A stretch of 64,000 nt of DNA, from the NCBI RefSeq assembly GCF_002019605.1, contig NZ_KV917368.1, positions 2,945,517 to 3,009,516 of the forward strand, read 5' to 3'. A program made the position numbers and the translations under genes. The notes below the pieces were generated by a model. That model did no database searches, was not told where the DNA came from, and saw only the letters and a program-made list of their open reading frames with translations. Positions 36,101 through 44,895 of this stretch are shown here, one piece after another; within the stretch, counting starts at the first letter, position 1; every line of letters begins with the position of its first letter. This DNA comes from Alkalihalobacterium alkalinitrilicum (GTDB lineage Bacteria; Bacillota; Bacilli; Bacillales; Bacillaceae_F).

Positions 36101-37480
36101 TTAACTAGCTTTGTCTTCTTCGGATGTAGTTTCCTCTTCTTTGTTTGACTTAGGTTTAAACAAGCTTGTTTTTTCAATTAAAAAGTATAAAACGACCCCT
36201 GCAATTAAACCATATGTCGCACCATGTATAGCTAGCACAACAGCCATAATACCTGCTACACCACGTTCTGTAGTCGTATGAACTTGTTCTACACCGACAC
36301 TAATACATACGTATGCTGTAATAATTAATGTCAATGATAAAGCAATCGGTAAAACTGGCTGGAACAAGCTTACCAACGGTAAAATAAATAGAGCAATAAA
36401 TCCAGCAATCCAAAATGTCCCCATTCCACTATGAATGGAATCCATTGCTTTACGTCCGTGCATATAACGTTCAACCATTGTTGCTTGAACAGGTGTCCAC
36501 ATCGGTCCAGCTAACCCTGGATACGGCGCAAAGAATGCATGAATGAAGTTTCGAATAGCTGTCACAAGATGAACTCTATTAACATTTGTATCGATTAATT
36601 CGTCTTTACGAATATGATCCGCACGTTGTAAGAGTGTTTTCCCGACAATAATATCACCAAAAGCAATAATATAAGCAATAACCGCTGTTGGAACTGCCAT
36701 TAAAAAGATATCGATACCTGGAAAACCAACGGCAAAAGGAAGATAGCTCCACATTTCTACAAATGCTGGTTGTGTAATTCCCCACTCTACATTTGCCAAC
36801 GGATATTCACTTACAATCCAACCAATGACCATTGCAATTATCATTGCAGGAACTAGTCCAAAGTCGGCAATCGATTTAGCCAACTTGTTTTTTTCTACTA
36901 ATTTTTTAAATGACAATGAAAATAAGATATAGAAAGCAACTAAACTCCCAATGATAAGTGAAATCGGTGTATTCATTAAACGTCCACCATGTTGAATTTC
37001 TCCCATTAAAGCAGCAAGACCTGCCCCAATCAAAATTCCTGCTTTTAATGAATTCGGAACCAGTTCGACTAACTTGCCCCCTAATTTCGTAATTCCCATT
37101 ATAAAAAAGATAGCAAATACAATAAACTGTAGTGCAAACAATGCTTGAATTGCTTCTGGTCCAGGTTCAAAATTCCCTAAAAATAACAAGACTACAGGAA
37201 TCGCAGGGGTAATCCAACCTGGTACCATTGCTACCCCTAATAATGTAGGAAGCATAAAGCCAATACCCCCAACAACGACATAAGCTAACGCTACTTGATA
37301 AGGTAACCCAAGATATTCTGTCAATAATGGAATCATTCCAAGACTAACAACAAACATGATAAGTGCTTGAATAAATTCGGCTTTCTCCCATCGGTAATGA
37401 ACAAACGGTAACCTGACTTTAAATGGTCCAACTGGCCAATATGGATGTTCTTGTCCTTCTTTACGTTCATAAATTGGCAT
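36101..37480 (-). CDS. SLC23/SLC26-like membrane transporter, substrate unknown
   Basis: 459 residues with at least 11 hydrophobic segments. The N-terminal VGPFKVRLPFVHYRWEKAEF precedes the first helix, and the acidic C-terminus (KSNKEEETTSEEDKAS) is cytosolic. The helix pattern and the PNSLKAGILIGAGLAALMGEI and FFAPYPGLAGPMWTPVQAT segments suggest the xanthine/uracil-sulfate permease superfamily. DUF3360 transporters open in a similar way. It is not a typical purine permease. A candidate CcpA site lies about 40 bases upstream of the start, so catabolite control is possible. Confidence 0.75.
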   Translation of the reverse strand: MPIYERKEGQEHPYWPVGPFKVRLPFVHYRWEKAEFIQALIMFVVSLGMIPLLTEYLGLPYQVALAYVVVGGIGFMLPTLLGVAMVPGWITPAIPVVLLFLGNFEPGPEAIQALFALQFIVFAIFFIMGITKLGGKLVELVPNSLKAGILIGAGLAALMGEIQHGGRLMNTPISLIIGSLVAFYILFSLSFKKLVEKNKLAKSIADFGLVPAMIIAMVIGWIVSEYPLANVEWGITQPAFVEMWSYLPFAVGFPGIDIFLMAVPTAVIAYIIAFGDIIVGKTLLQRADHIRKDELIDTNVNRVHLVTAIRNFIHAFFAPYPGLAGPMWTPVQATMVERYMHGRKAMDSIHSGMGTFWIAGFIALFILPLVSLFQPVLPIALSLTLIITAYVCISVGVEQVHTTTERGVAGIMAVVLAIHGATYGLIAGVVLYFLIEKTSLFKPKSNKEEETTSEEDKAS

Positions 37481-37520
37481 ACTATTCCCCCCACTGTTTG
37501 ATCTTACTTCCTACCCTTTT

Positions 37521-37534
37521 TTAAAACGCTTTCA
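37521..37534 (-). promoter_or_regulatory. candidate cre (CcpA) site upstream of the transporter gene
   Basis: Minus strand TGAAAGCGTTTTAA matches the cre pattern TGAAARCGNWWWCA at all but one position. It lies 41 bases upstream of the transporter ATG, a repressing position. Confidence 0.4.
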
Positions 37535-37672
37535 ATTTTGTTTCTTATTCTATTACTTCGAATAAGAAGCTTTAAGTCATTTTTATTTTATAATTTATAA
37601 TTTTAAGAAAAATTAAGTTGGTATTGTTATAGATTTTTGGGATAATCACTTTCAAATTTTTGCTTGTTTCAC

Positions 37673-38437
37673 TTATTCACGTAATCTCAAAAACATATTA
37701 CGATATTCACTCGGAGTTAAACCTTCTATCTTTTTAAATGTCGTTGAAAAATAAGCCGCACTTGAAAAACCGTTATTACTGGCAATAACTTCAATTGGTA
37801 GCATCGACATTTTCAGTTGAAGTTTAGATTGGTCAACTCGGAATTTCATTAAATACTCTACAAAGTTTAAACCTGTCACTTCTTTAAACAGACGACTAAA
37901 GTGAGACGGACTTAAATAAACGAGGTTTGAAACATCTTTTAATGTTATGGCTTCAAAATAATTACCTTCGATAAATTTTATCGCTGTATCAATGGGGTTA
38001 GCAAGATCTGTTTCAAAAATACGATTAGCCATTTGTTTATTTTCTATAAATTGTTCCTCTTTACGGATATTTTTTTCTGTTAAAATGCGACCAACAACAG
38101 CCAAAAAATCACCTTTCGCAACTGGTTTTAGGAGATACCCCGAAAAACCTGCATTTATACATTTTTGTACTATTTCAAACATCTTTAAATGAGTGAGAAC
38201 AACAACAGGTAACTGCGGGTACATGTCTAATGCCTTTATCCCAAACTCTAGGCCATCTTCGTCAGGAAGGGAAAGGTCTAATAACAAAATGGTCGGTTGT
38301 TTTTGTCTTAATAAATGCATTCCTTTTGTAGCAGTCTCTACTGCATTAATTGTAAAATAGTCATAATGACTGTCTACGAGAATTGCTTCGACTGATTGCC
38401 TACTCTCTAGATCATCTACTATTAAAATCTCGGCCAT
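37673..38437 (-). CDS. orphan response regulator with AraC-type DNA-binding domain
   Basis: 254 residues. The receiver domain (1-120) has Asp8-Asp9 (ILIVDDL), the phosphoacceptor Asp54 (LLLDLSLPDEDG), VVLTHL and LLKPVAKGDF with the conserved Lys. The C-terminus has two AraC helix-turn-helix motifs (ITLKDVSNLVYLSPSHFSRL; PIEVIASNNGFSSAAYFSTT) closing with GLTPSEYRNM. No histidine kinase is adjacent, so the partner is unknown. The neighbours (transporter downstream, acyl-CoA ligase operon upstream) are candidate targets. It is YesN-like in architecture. Confidence 0.88.
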   Translation of the reverse strand: MAEILIVDDLESRQSVEAILVDSHYDYFTINAVETATKGMHLLRQKQPTILLLDLSLPDEDGLEFGIKALDMYPQLPVVVLTHLKMFEIVQKCINAGFSGYLLKPVAKGDFLAVVGRILTEKNIRKEEQFIENKQMANRIFETDLANPIDTAIKFIEGNYFEAITLKDVSNLVYLSPSHFSRLFKEVTGLNFVEYLMKFRVDQSKLQLKMSMLPIEVIASNNGFSSAAYFSTTFKKIEGLTPSEYRNMFLRLRE

Positions 38438-38563
38438 ATAGCATCCACCCTTTTGTTATGCATTTCGACTATACCCTCTTTTTTATGAATAAAAGTAAAA
38501 ATCTAGATAACTATTTCGAATTCAACTAATAACTCATCCTTACTGTATAGTAGGTTAACCCTA

Positions 38564-40084
38564 TTAACAGTTGTGTAATTCTTTTCTTAAAATTTTTCCA
38601 GTTGCACTTCTTGGAAGCATTTCTATAAATACATATCTTCGTGGTCGTTGATTACTAGATAAATGATTATGATACTTGCAAAACCGATCCAACTCTTGAA
38701 AGCTGAGCGACTGATCGGTTGGTACAATATAAGCTACGACACTCTGCCCCCAGCGTTCATCGTCCTCTCCAACGATAACAGCTTCCTCCACTTTTGGATG
38801 CTCAACTAAAATTTTTTCAATCAGTTCAGGATAAATATTCTCCCCACCAGAAATAATCATATCATCTGCTCGTCCTATAACGGTTAAATCTCCATCTTCA
38901 TCAATAAAACCTAAATCTCCTGTGTAATACCAATCTTCAAATATAATCTCCTTTGTTATTTCAGGACGATTCCAATAGCCTTTAAAAGCTTCAGGAGACT
39001 TCATATTTACAATGACTTCACCAACTTCACCTTGAGCAACAACCTTGGTAGATGATCTACTTTTATGATCTGGATTAATGAGCCTTATACTTTGATGAAT
39101 TCCAGGTTTTCCCGCGCTACCTGGCTTTTTCCGTACATCAGGACAATACGTAAAAGTATAAATTTCGGTACTTCCATATTGATTAACAATCCGTTCAGGT
39201 TGTATGAGTTCGTCACATTTCTTAATTAACTCTTTAGACATCGACGCCCCAGAATAAGCGAGCGTATGAAGACTCGAAAAATCGACTTCTTTTGCATAGG
39301 GGTGAAAAACTAAATCATGATACATCGTGGGCGTAAGAAATAAACAGCTCACATTTTCTCTATCAATCAGTTGTAATGATTCATAACTATCAAAATCATG
39401 CATAGCAATATAAGTACCGTTTAACGCAGTTACAGCCTGTAATGAGCGTAAACCAATTACATGATATAAAGGAGCAACCCCTAATGTTCGATCCAAAATT
39501 TGATATTGACATTGGACAATATGAGCCAAAGCTGAAGCATACTCATTGCGATGCGAACGAGGAACTCCTTTTGGTACCCCAGTTGTTCCTGAAGTGTAGT
39601 AAATAATTGCAATATCATGTTCTCGAATTTGGACAGGTTTATACGAATTTGTGCTTTGTTCCTCTAATTCTAATAAACTTATATCTGCAAGTTGACTATG
39701 CGTATGAATACTAATAAAAATGGGTCTTTCTTTAAACATATCCTTCATAATTAAGTATTCACTTGCATCTTCAAAAATAACGAGTTTAGGTTCGATATCT
39801 TGAATACAAAACATGATATCTTCGCGAGACAACCGAAAATTGATGGGCGTAAAAATCGCACCAAGCTTTTGGATAGCCCAAAATAAAACAACCGTTTCAA
39901 TTCTATTCTTTAATAATACCATGACTCGTTCTTGCTTTCCTAACCCTAATTTTTGTAATGACGATGCAACTCGATTGGCTTTTTCATTAAGTTCATAATA
40001 ATTTAATCTACTTTTTCGATCAATTACTGCAGTTTGGTTAAGATTTCTCTCCACTGAAAATTCAAAAAAATTTTGTAAGTTCAA
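38564..40084 (-). CDS. class I AMP-dependent acyl/aryl-CoA ligase
   Basis: 506 residues of the adenylate-forming superfamily. The P-loop IIYYTSGTTGVPKGVPRSH lies near residue 160, then QYGSTEIYTF, WYYTGDLGFIDEDG, GRADDMIISGGENIYP and the C-terminal catalytic lysine in RSATGKILRKEL. It activates a carboxylic acid to its CoA thioester; the overall look is that of benzoate/crotonobetaine/medium-chain ligases. It follows the regulator gene by 29 nt and forms an operon with it and an upstream amidohydrolase. One reading is that the hydrolase frees an acid that this enzyme then activates. Confidence 0.88.
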   Translation of the reverse strand: MNLQNFFEFSVERNLNQTAVIDRKSRLNYYELNEKANRVASSLQKLGLGKQERVMVLLKNRIETVVLFWAIQKLGAIFTPINFRLSREDIMFCIQDIEPKLVIFEDASEYLIMKDMFKERPIFISIHTHSQLADISLLELEEQSTNSYKPVQIREHDIAIIYYTSGTTGVPKGVPRSHRNEYASALAHIVQCQYQILDRTLGVAPLYHVIGLRSLQAVTALNGTYIAMHDFDSYESLQLIDRENVSCLFLTPTMYHDLVFHPYAKEVDFSSLHTLAYSGASMSKELIKKCDELIQPERIVNQYGSTEIYTFTYCPDVRKKPGSAGKPGIHQSIRLINPDHKSRSSTKVVAQGEVGEVIVNMKSPEAFKGYWNRPEITKEIIFEDWYYTGDLGFIDEDGDLTVIGRADDMIISGGENIYPELIEKILVEHPKVEEAVIVGEDDERWGQSVVAYIVPTDQSLSFQELDRFCKYHNHLSSNQRPRRYVFIEMLPRSATGKILRKELHNC

Positions 40085-40113
40085 TTTCTTTCCCTCCTGT
40101 TAAAATGTACGTT

Positions 40114-41451
40114 TTAGTCATCTGTTGTTTCAAGCAACAACTCATACACTTTACGTGGACGTCCGCGATTCCCAACCTGTTCTTCCCTTAATATTTTAGC
40201 TAGTCCTAGTTTATCTAGTTCTGTTAAGATCCGCCTAGCATTACGTTCTGTACGATTTAACCATTGAGCAAGTTCACTAGCTGTTACAATGTTGTTCTTA
40301 TATCGTTGCACAACTGATTCGATTTTTGATACAACTTTAGGACTAAGTTGGGCTGCCTTAAACTTCTGTTCCCAATCCTTTCCCCACTTTTGTTCTGAAT
40401 AGGAAATTAATTCTAGGTCCTCATTTTTAAAATGTTCTTCTATTTTCTTTTCTTCGTTTACACTCACGATCGTTGGTTCATTGTATTCACGAGCCTGCCT
40501 CAAGGCAATACGAACGTTTTGTTCCGCATGATAAGCCGTTAATCCATAACCAATTCCCATTCTAATATGAAGATTACTATGCAAAAACACGTCATCTAAC
40601 ATAGCAAAACGCAAACGCTCACTAAACCGAATATCAACTTCGCCTCTCGTCGTATATATAAAAAATAAACCATCACCAATTTGTACAAATGAACCATGAA
40701 CATTTTTTGCATGTCGTAACAATATATGTTTTAAATCTAGCTCCTTGTGTTTCATTTCATACGAATAATAATGCTCCTCTAGACTTAAATCAGAATGAAT
40801 AACTTCAATACCTAAAATTGCAATCTGGGACTGACGATACCGACTAGATTGGCCTCTTTCCTTTAATAAAGTCAATACTCTTTTAACCGATAATTCTGAA
40901 GGGATAACTCGATAACATGGGATTCCTAACTTTTTAAGTTGATAGTGTACTTCCTTAATACAAGTAACGGCGACTTGACTACGACCTTGTTCAAATAACT
41001 GTTGATGAAATTTTATAATGTCTTCAGCTGGTTCATAACCAGAATAGGAATAAGAATATATGTTTAACGAATTTAATGCATGAGCCTTTTGCACTTGAGC
41101 TATTTCTTCTTTTTGTATTGTATCTAAACTTAATTCCTTTACACTATTTCCTTCATGAATTACAATTTCAAGAAATGTCCCTAATAAACTTGATCCGTTT
41201 AACGTCAAAAAAGTTGCTTCTTGTGCTTGAATTAACCCTTTGTTTAGCGCGTAATAATAGGGAGCCTGTCCTGAAAACAACCATTGATCAATTTGACCTA
41301 CATTATCTCGGATAATCTGTTCAGTCTCCTCTGTTTTATCATAAGAAAATGGAAGGAGCTTCACTTTTTCATGCTTTGAGAACTCTTCAGCAAAACTTAA
41401 AATTTGTTGCACTGAATCCTCTGGTCCTACGATCGCAATTCGTACTTTCAT
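40114..41451 (-). CDS. multidomain transcriptional regulator with C-terminal winged helix
   Basis: 445 residues. Residues 1-190 look like a periplasmic-binding-protein or MDR-like sensory half (IAIVGPEDSVQQILSFAEEF; GIPCYRVIPSELSVKRVLTL). Residues 210-340 resemble a degenerate nucleotidyl-cyclase/GGDEF fold (IAILGIEVIHSD; SFVQIGDGLFFIYTT; HIRMGIGYGLTAYHAEQN). The C-terminus is a winged helix (TASELAQWLNRTERNARRIL, TELDKLGLAKIL). I recognise the layout as a Bacillus regulator but cannot name the ligand. It sits in the middle of an amidohydrolase-regulator-ligase operon, so it probably controls that operon. Confidence 0.72.
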   Translation of the reverse strand: MKVRIAIVGPEDSVQQILSFAEEFSKHEKVKLLPFSYDKTEETEQIIRDNVGQIDQWLFSGQAPYYYALNKGLIQAQEATFLTLNGSSLLGTFLEIVIHEGNSVKELSLDTIQKEEIAQVQKAHALNSLNIYSYSYSGYEPAEDIIKFHQQLFEQGRSQVAVTCIKEVHYQLKKLGIPCYRVIPSELSVKRVLTLLKERGQSSRYRQSQIAILGIEVIHSDLSLEEHYYSYEMKHKELDLKHILLRHAKNVHGSFVQIGDGLFFIYTTRGEVDIRFSERLRFAMLDDVFLHSNLHIRMGIGYGLTAYHAEQNVRIALRQAREYNEPTIVSVNEEKKIEEHFKNEDLELISYSEQKWGKDWEQKFKAAQLSPKVVSKIESVVQRYKNNIVTASELAQWLNRTERNARRILTELDKLGLAKILREEQVGNRGRPRKVYELLLETTDD

Positions 41452-41505
41452 TTTTTCACCTACTCTACCTAGACAGTCTATTCCATATTAACTAAATTAT
41501 AATAA

Positions 41506-42753
41506 TTACTGAAAATTAGCAACTTTCCCTAGCACAGATTGAAGTTCAGACTGTTCTACTTCTACCTGAAAATGGTTAAGTGCATCTATGGCAATTTGTG
41601 CCATTAATTCCATTCCGATTTGTATTGCACTTTCATTCAACATAAACATGGGATCATGTAATGGGTTTTGCTTTATCACTCCAGGAATCGCTGTTCCTAA
41701 CCAAAAATAGGCCCCAGGATATTTTAAAAGGAAACGGCTAAAGTCCTCACCCCCTAAGCAAGGCTCTACTACAGGAGTTGAGTTAGGACCTAATAGTTGT
41801 TGTGAGGTTCGTTTAATATGGTTAGCCCATTGTTCGTCATTTACTGTTGCAGGATAACCATCATAATACTCAATCTTAGCTTTGGCTCCCATCGAATCAG
41901 TCACGCCTTGAACAATGGACTGAAATCGTTCTTTTACCATTTGTTTAGTTTTATTTTTAAATGTTCGTATCGTTCCCTCAAAGGTAACTTTGTCTGCAAC
42001 CACGTTGTAACGGTATCCACCTTCGATTCTACCTATCGTTAAAACAGCAGAGTCAACAGGGTTTACATTACGACTGACAATGGTTTGTAAGTTTCCAATG
42101 ACCGAATTAGCGACGATGATCGCATCCACAGTTTGATGTGGCATGCTAGCATGTCCACCAGATCCTTCAATTTCAACTATAAATCGATCGGAAGCTCCCA
42201 TCATTGGACCAGGTAGAACACCCACTTGTCCAACAGGTAAGTCAGGCCATACGTGTTGGGCAAAAATAACATCTGGGGTATGCTCAGCAAATACTTGATC
42301 TTCCAACATTGGACCTGCCCCACCTATTGGTGTAATTTCTTCAGATGGTTGAAAAACAAGGAGTACCTTTCCTGAAAGCTTATCTTTTGTTTCGTTCAAT
42401 AGGCGAGCTGTCCCTAAAAGCATGGCAACATGAGCATCATGTCCACATGCATGCATAGTCCCTTTTTTCTTTGATGCATAAGGAAGATTTGTTTCTTCTG
42501 TAATTGGTAAAGCATCCATATCGGCTCGTAAAGCTACTGTTTTACCTGGACGCCCCCCTTCAATAACACCTAAAATTCCCGTTTTGGCATAGCCAGTTGT
42601 AAAAGGAATATTATATTCTCTTAGTTTTTCTTGCACTTTTTTTGAGGTTTCAAATTCCTCACCACTCAATTCTGGATACTGATGAAAATGTCGTCTTAAC
42701 TTAATTATTTCCTGTATATGTTTCTTACCTTCACCTTTTAAGTTTAATTTCAT
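41506..42753 (-). CDS. M20 family amidohydrolase (N-acyl amino acid hydrolase-like)
   Basis: 415 residues from ATG 42753, which has AAAAGGAG eight bases upstream. M20D motifs include LRRHFHQYPELSGEEFET, ALRADMDALPI, GTMHACGHDAHVAMLLG, FQPSEEITPIGGAGPM, a dimerisation domain after SGGHASMPHQTVDA, and CLGGEDFSRFLLKYPGAYFW. These enzymes remove acyl groups from amino acids or split indole-acetyl and hippuryl conjugates. It is the first gene of an operon with a regulator and a CoA ligase. A 17-nt perfect palindrome sits upstream. A decayed copy of its 3' part lies beyond repeat D. Confidence 0.9.
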   Translation of the reverse strand: MKLNLKGEGKKHIQEIIKLRRHFHQYPELSGEEFETSKKVQEKLREYNIPFTTGYAKTGILGVIEGGRPGKTVALRADMDALPITEETNLPYASKKKGTMHACGHDAHVAMLLGTARLLNETKDKLSGKVLLVFQPSEEITPIGGAGPMLEDQVFAEHTPDVIFAQHVWPDLPVGQVGVLPGPMMGASDRFIVEIEGSGGHASMPHQTVDAIIVANSVIGNLQTIVSRNVNPVDSAVLTIGRIEGGYRYNVVADKVTFEGTIRTFKNKTKQMVKERFQSIVQGVTDSMGAKAKIEYYDGYPATVNDEQWANHIKRTSQQLLGPNSTPVVEPCLGGEDFSRFLLKYPGAYFWLGTAIPGVIKQNPLHDPMFMLNESAIQIGMELMAQIAIDALNHFQVEVEQSELQSVLGKVANFQ

Positions 42754-42805
42754 TTCATCTTCTCCTTTTCTAACTGACACTGATTATAGTAATTCAATAA
42801 TTATT

Positions 42806-42822
42806 AAAGGAAACTTTCCTTT
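42806..42822. promoter_or_regulatory. 17-nt palindromic operator candidate upstream of the amidohydrolase operon
   Basis: AAAGGAAA-C-TTTCCTTT, perfect eight-base arms about one base, 53 nt before the ATG. A regulator is encoded within the operon. Confidence 0.45.
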
Positions 42823-42879
42823 ATACTTCCATTATTATAACTCATTTGCTTATAAATGCAAAATATTGTCTGAAAATAA

Positions 42880-43092
42880 AGTAAAACTTCCATCAGTGAG
42901 GGGTTTTCCTCTTCCCCCACTGATGGTTAGTTGAGGTCCACACGATGTGGGTCACACAGACGTTGCAACAGGACGTGGCCCATTTAGTTTGTGTTCATTT
43001 AGCTGTTACTGTCTATTTATCCTCCACTTATCCTTCTGTATTTCCTCGAAGTCTTGAAGTGGGGGTATTACTGTCAGTTGTTGCGGGATAAA
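42880..43092 (+). repeat. dispersed structured repeat, copy D (best preserved)
   Basis: 213 nt from AGTAAAACTTCC to GCGGGATAAA. All stems are present: hairpin 1 (CCATCAGTG / CACTGATGG with inner AGGGG / CCCC), hairpin 2 (CCACA-CGA-TGTGG), and the outer stem with one G-U pair (CACAGAC / GTTTGTG) around hairpin 3. A distal stem pairs CCTCCAC with GTGGGGG. CCCCCACT of hairpin 1 is also an exact complement of AGTGGGGG near the 3' end, so an alternative fold is possible. It lies in the 483-nt gap 42754-43236, which is otherwise gene-free except for the fragment just downstream. Confidence 0.9.
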
Positions 43093-43097
43093 CTTGG

Positions 43098-43190
43098 AAT
43101 TATGTAGTAGCTTTTGCTTTTTCACTCCAGGCATCGCTGTTCCTATCCAACAAAACGGAAAAGACTACTTTCTCCAGTCCCAGAAGATAA
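43098..43190 (-). pseudogene. fragment of an M20 amidohydrolase gene
   Basis: Minus-strand translation gives WIGTAMPGVKKQKLLHN, aligning with WLGTAIPGVIKQNPLHD of the intact amidohydrolase (whose codons lie near 41670-41720). On DNA level the blocks share long runs such as ACTCCAGG.ATCGCTGTTCCTA. Upstream codons decay with gaps around an SRF-like segment. It lies directly beyond the 3' end of repeat copy D. It is probably the residue of a duplicated or lost paralogue. Confidence 0.6.
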
Positions 43191-43236
43191 GTAGCCTTAT
43201 ACCCATTATTTTTCGAGCACTTTTCTCGCAATCGAC

Positions 43237-44406
43237 TTAAGCCATTACCCCTGTTTCCTCTTTCCTAAAGAAACTCTTCATCGCATGGAACACATCCGCT
43301 TTTTCCTTTAGGATGTAATAACGAAAACTCTCATCTTTAATGTTTTTATACGCTGACATTAAGGTGGAATGACGGCTATACTGGTTTACCTCACCATATC
43401 CAAACATACTCGAAACATTCATTAATTCATTCACTAACTTTAAACAACGGGCATTGTCTGATGTTAAATTGTCACCATCTGAAAAGTGGAACGGATAAAT
43501 GTTATATCGTTTTGGATCATATTTTCCATCAATAAGTTCAAGCGCTTTTCGATATGCTGATGAACAAATGGTCCCACCGCTTTCTCCTTTTGAGAAAAAG
43601 TCTTCTTCAGAAACAACTTTAGCTTCAGTATGATGAGCTATAAACTCAATATCGACGGTTTCGTACTTCGACCTTAGAAAACGAGTCATCCAGAAGAAAA
43701 AGCTACGAGCCATATATTTTTCCCAACGCCCCATACTTCCACTCGTATCCATCATCGCTAAAACTACTGCTTTAGATTCTGGTTTTACTTTCTCACTCCA
43801 CGTTTTAAAACGTAAATCATCATTGTATATAGGGACAATGCCTGGCCTTCCTTCTAACGCATTTCTTTTGATTGCAGAAAGGATCGTCCTTCTCTTGTCA
43901 ATATTACCCATGAGTCCTTTTCTGCGAATGTCATTAAACTCAATTTCCTCTACGATAATCTCATCTTGTTCTTTTCTTTGTAAGTTCGGTAACTCCAGCT
44001 CGTTAAACAACATTTCCTGGACTTCCATAATTGACACTTCTGCCTCGTAGTAATCTTCACCTGCTTGATCTCCCGCACCTTGCCCTTTTCCTGGACCTTG
44101 TTGACCCGAAGCATTCGGGTCCCTTGCTACTACGTCACCTACTTTACTGTCACCTTTACCTTGCCCAACATGTTTGTTTTTGTCGTAATTGTAACGAATT
44201 TTATATTCATCTAGGGACCGAATTGGAATTTTAATAACCTCTCTACCGTTAGACATGATAATATTCTCTTCACTTACTAAGTCAGGTAGGTTTTTACGAA
44301 TTGCATCTTGGACCTTTTCTTGATGCCTTCTCTGATCTTGGTATCCTTTACGGTGGAGGGACCAATTCTCCTTTGAAACAGCATAATTGATTTTGTTGTT
44401 TTTCAT
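43237..44406 (-). CDS. yhbH: sporulation protein YhbH (VWA domain)
   Basis: 389 residues. A charged N-terminal half includes a Gly/Gln-rich linker ([20 protein letters not shown]). The C-terminal von Willebrand A-like domain has the MIDAS motif MMDTSGSMG, plus THAT-like [20 protein letters not shown]. YhbH is made early in sporulation in B. subtilis and its genomic partner everywhere is PrkA; the E. coli counterparts are YeaH and YeaG. Here prkA lies just upstream on the same strand, but an opposite-strand gene sits between them. The start has a strong GGAGGGG. Confidence 0.93.
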   Translation of the reverse strand: MKNNKINYAVSKENWSLHRKGYQDQRRHQEKVQDAIRKNLPDLVSEENIIMSNGREVIKIPIRSLDEYKIRYNYDKNKHVGQGKGDSKVGDVVARDPNASGQQGPGKGQGAGDQAGEDYYEAEVSIMEVQEMLFNELELPNLQRKEQDEIIVEEIEFNDIRRKGLMGNIDKRRTILSAIKRNALEGRPGIVPIYNDDLRFKTWSEKVKPESKAVVLAMMDTSGSMGRWEKYMARSFFFWMTRFLRSKYETVDIEFIAHHTEAKVVSEEDFFSKGESGGTICSSAYRKALELIDGKYDPKRYNIYPFHFSDGDNLTSDNARCLKLVNELMNVSSMFGYGEVNQYSRHSTLMSAYKNIKDESFRYYILKEKADVFHAMKSFFRKEETGVMA

Positions 44407-44895
44407 TTTATTCCCCTCCTTGATTTTTACTCTCTCTACACTACATTTTCAAATATTAACTTTTTATTCACAAACCCCATCGTCTCCACATATAATGCTT
44501 TTGAGACTGCCCTTTTTAGTTATTCTTATAAAACAATAACTAAAACAGATGCTTACTCTATCCTATGCAGCTAGACAAGAGAGTTGACAATAAATTCTGA
44601 CAAATTAAACTCTTTTTTTATTGGACAAGTACTTCGAATAAATTTCCCTATTAAATTAGATCTTGTTTTTTAGTCTCCTCCTCTTTAGAGATAAGTACAT
44701 CAATCACAACTTAACTCTTTAAGATATAATCAGTTCGTCTTAATCAAAATGTAGGAATTATAATCTTTTTGAAACTTTTTCGTTTTAAAAGCCGTCTATA
44801 GTATAGTGGAAAGATAAGTCTGAAAGCCCTGCATGAATGTGAGTTTTTATGGCTATATATAGTATGAAGGTAAAATTAAAGAATTGGAGGTTTTT
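44407..44895. other. 489-nt gap between yhbH and the secreted Ig-like protein gene
   Basis: It holds the minus-strand promoter region of yhbH and the plus-strand promoter of the next gene. I see only AT-rich sequence and short TATAGT-like -10 candidates near 44805-44815, without a convincing -35, and no reading frame with a ribosome binding site. It lacks the dispersed repeat found in gaps of similar size. Confidence 0.4.

Noticed and set aside
42880-43092. Repeat family A-E as group II intron or as tRNA-like element
   Set aside because: No domain V-like GAGC...GTTC hairpin, no reverse transcriptase and no cloverleaf; the hairpins have different size and order.
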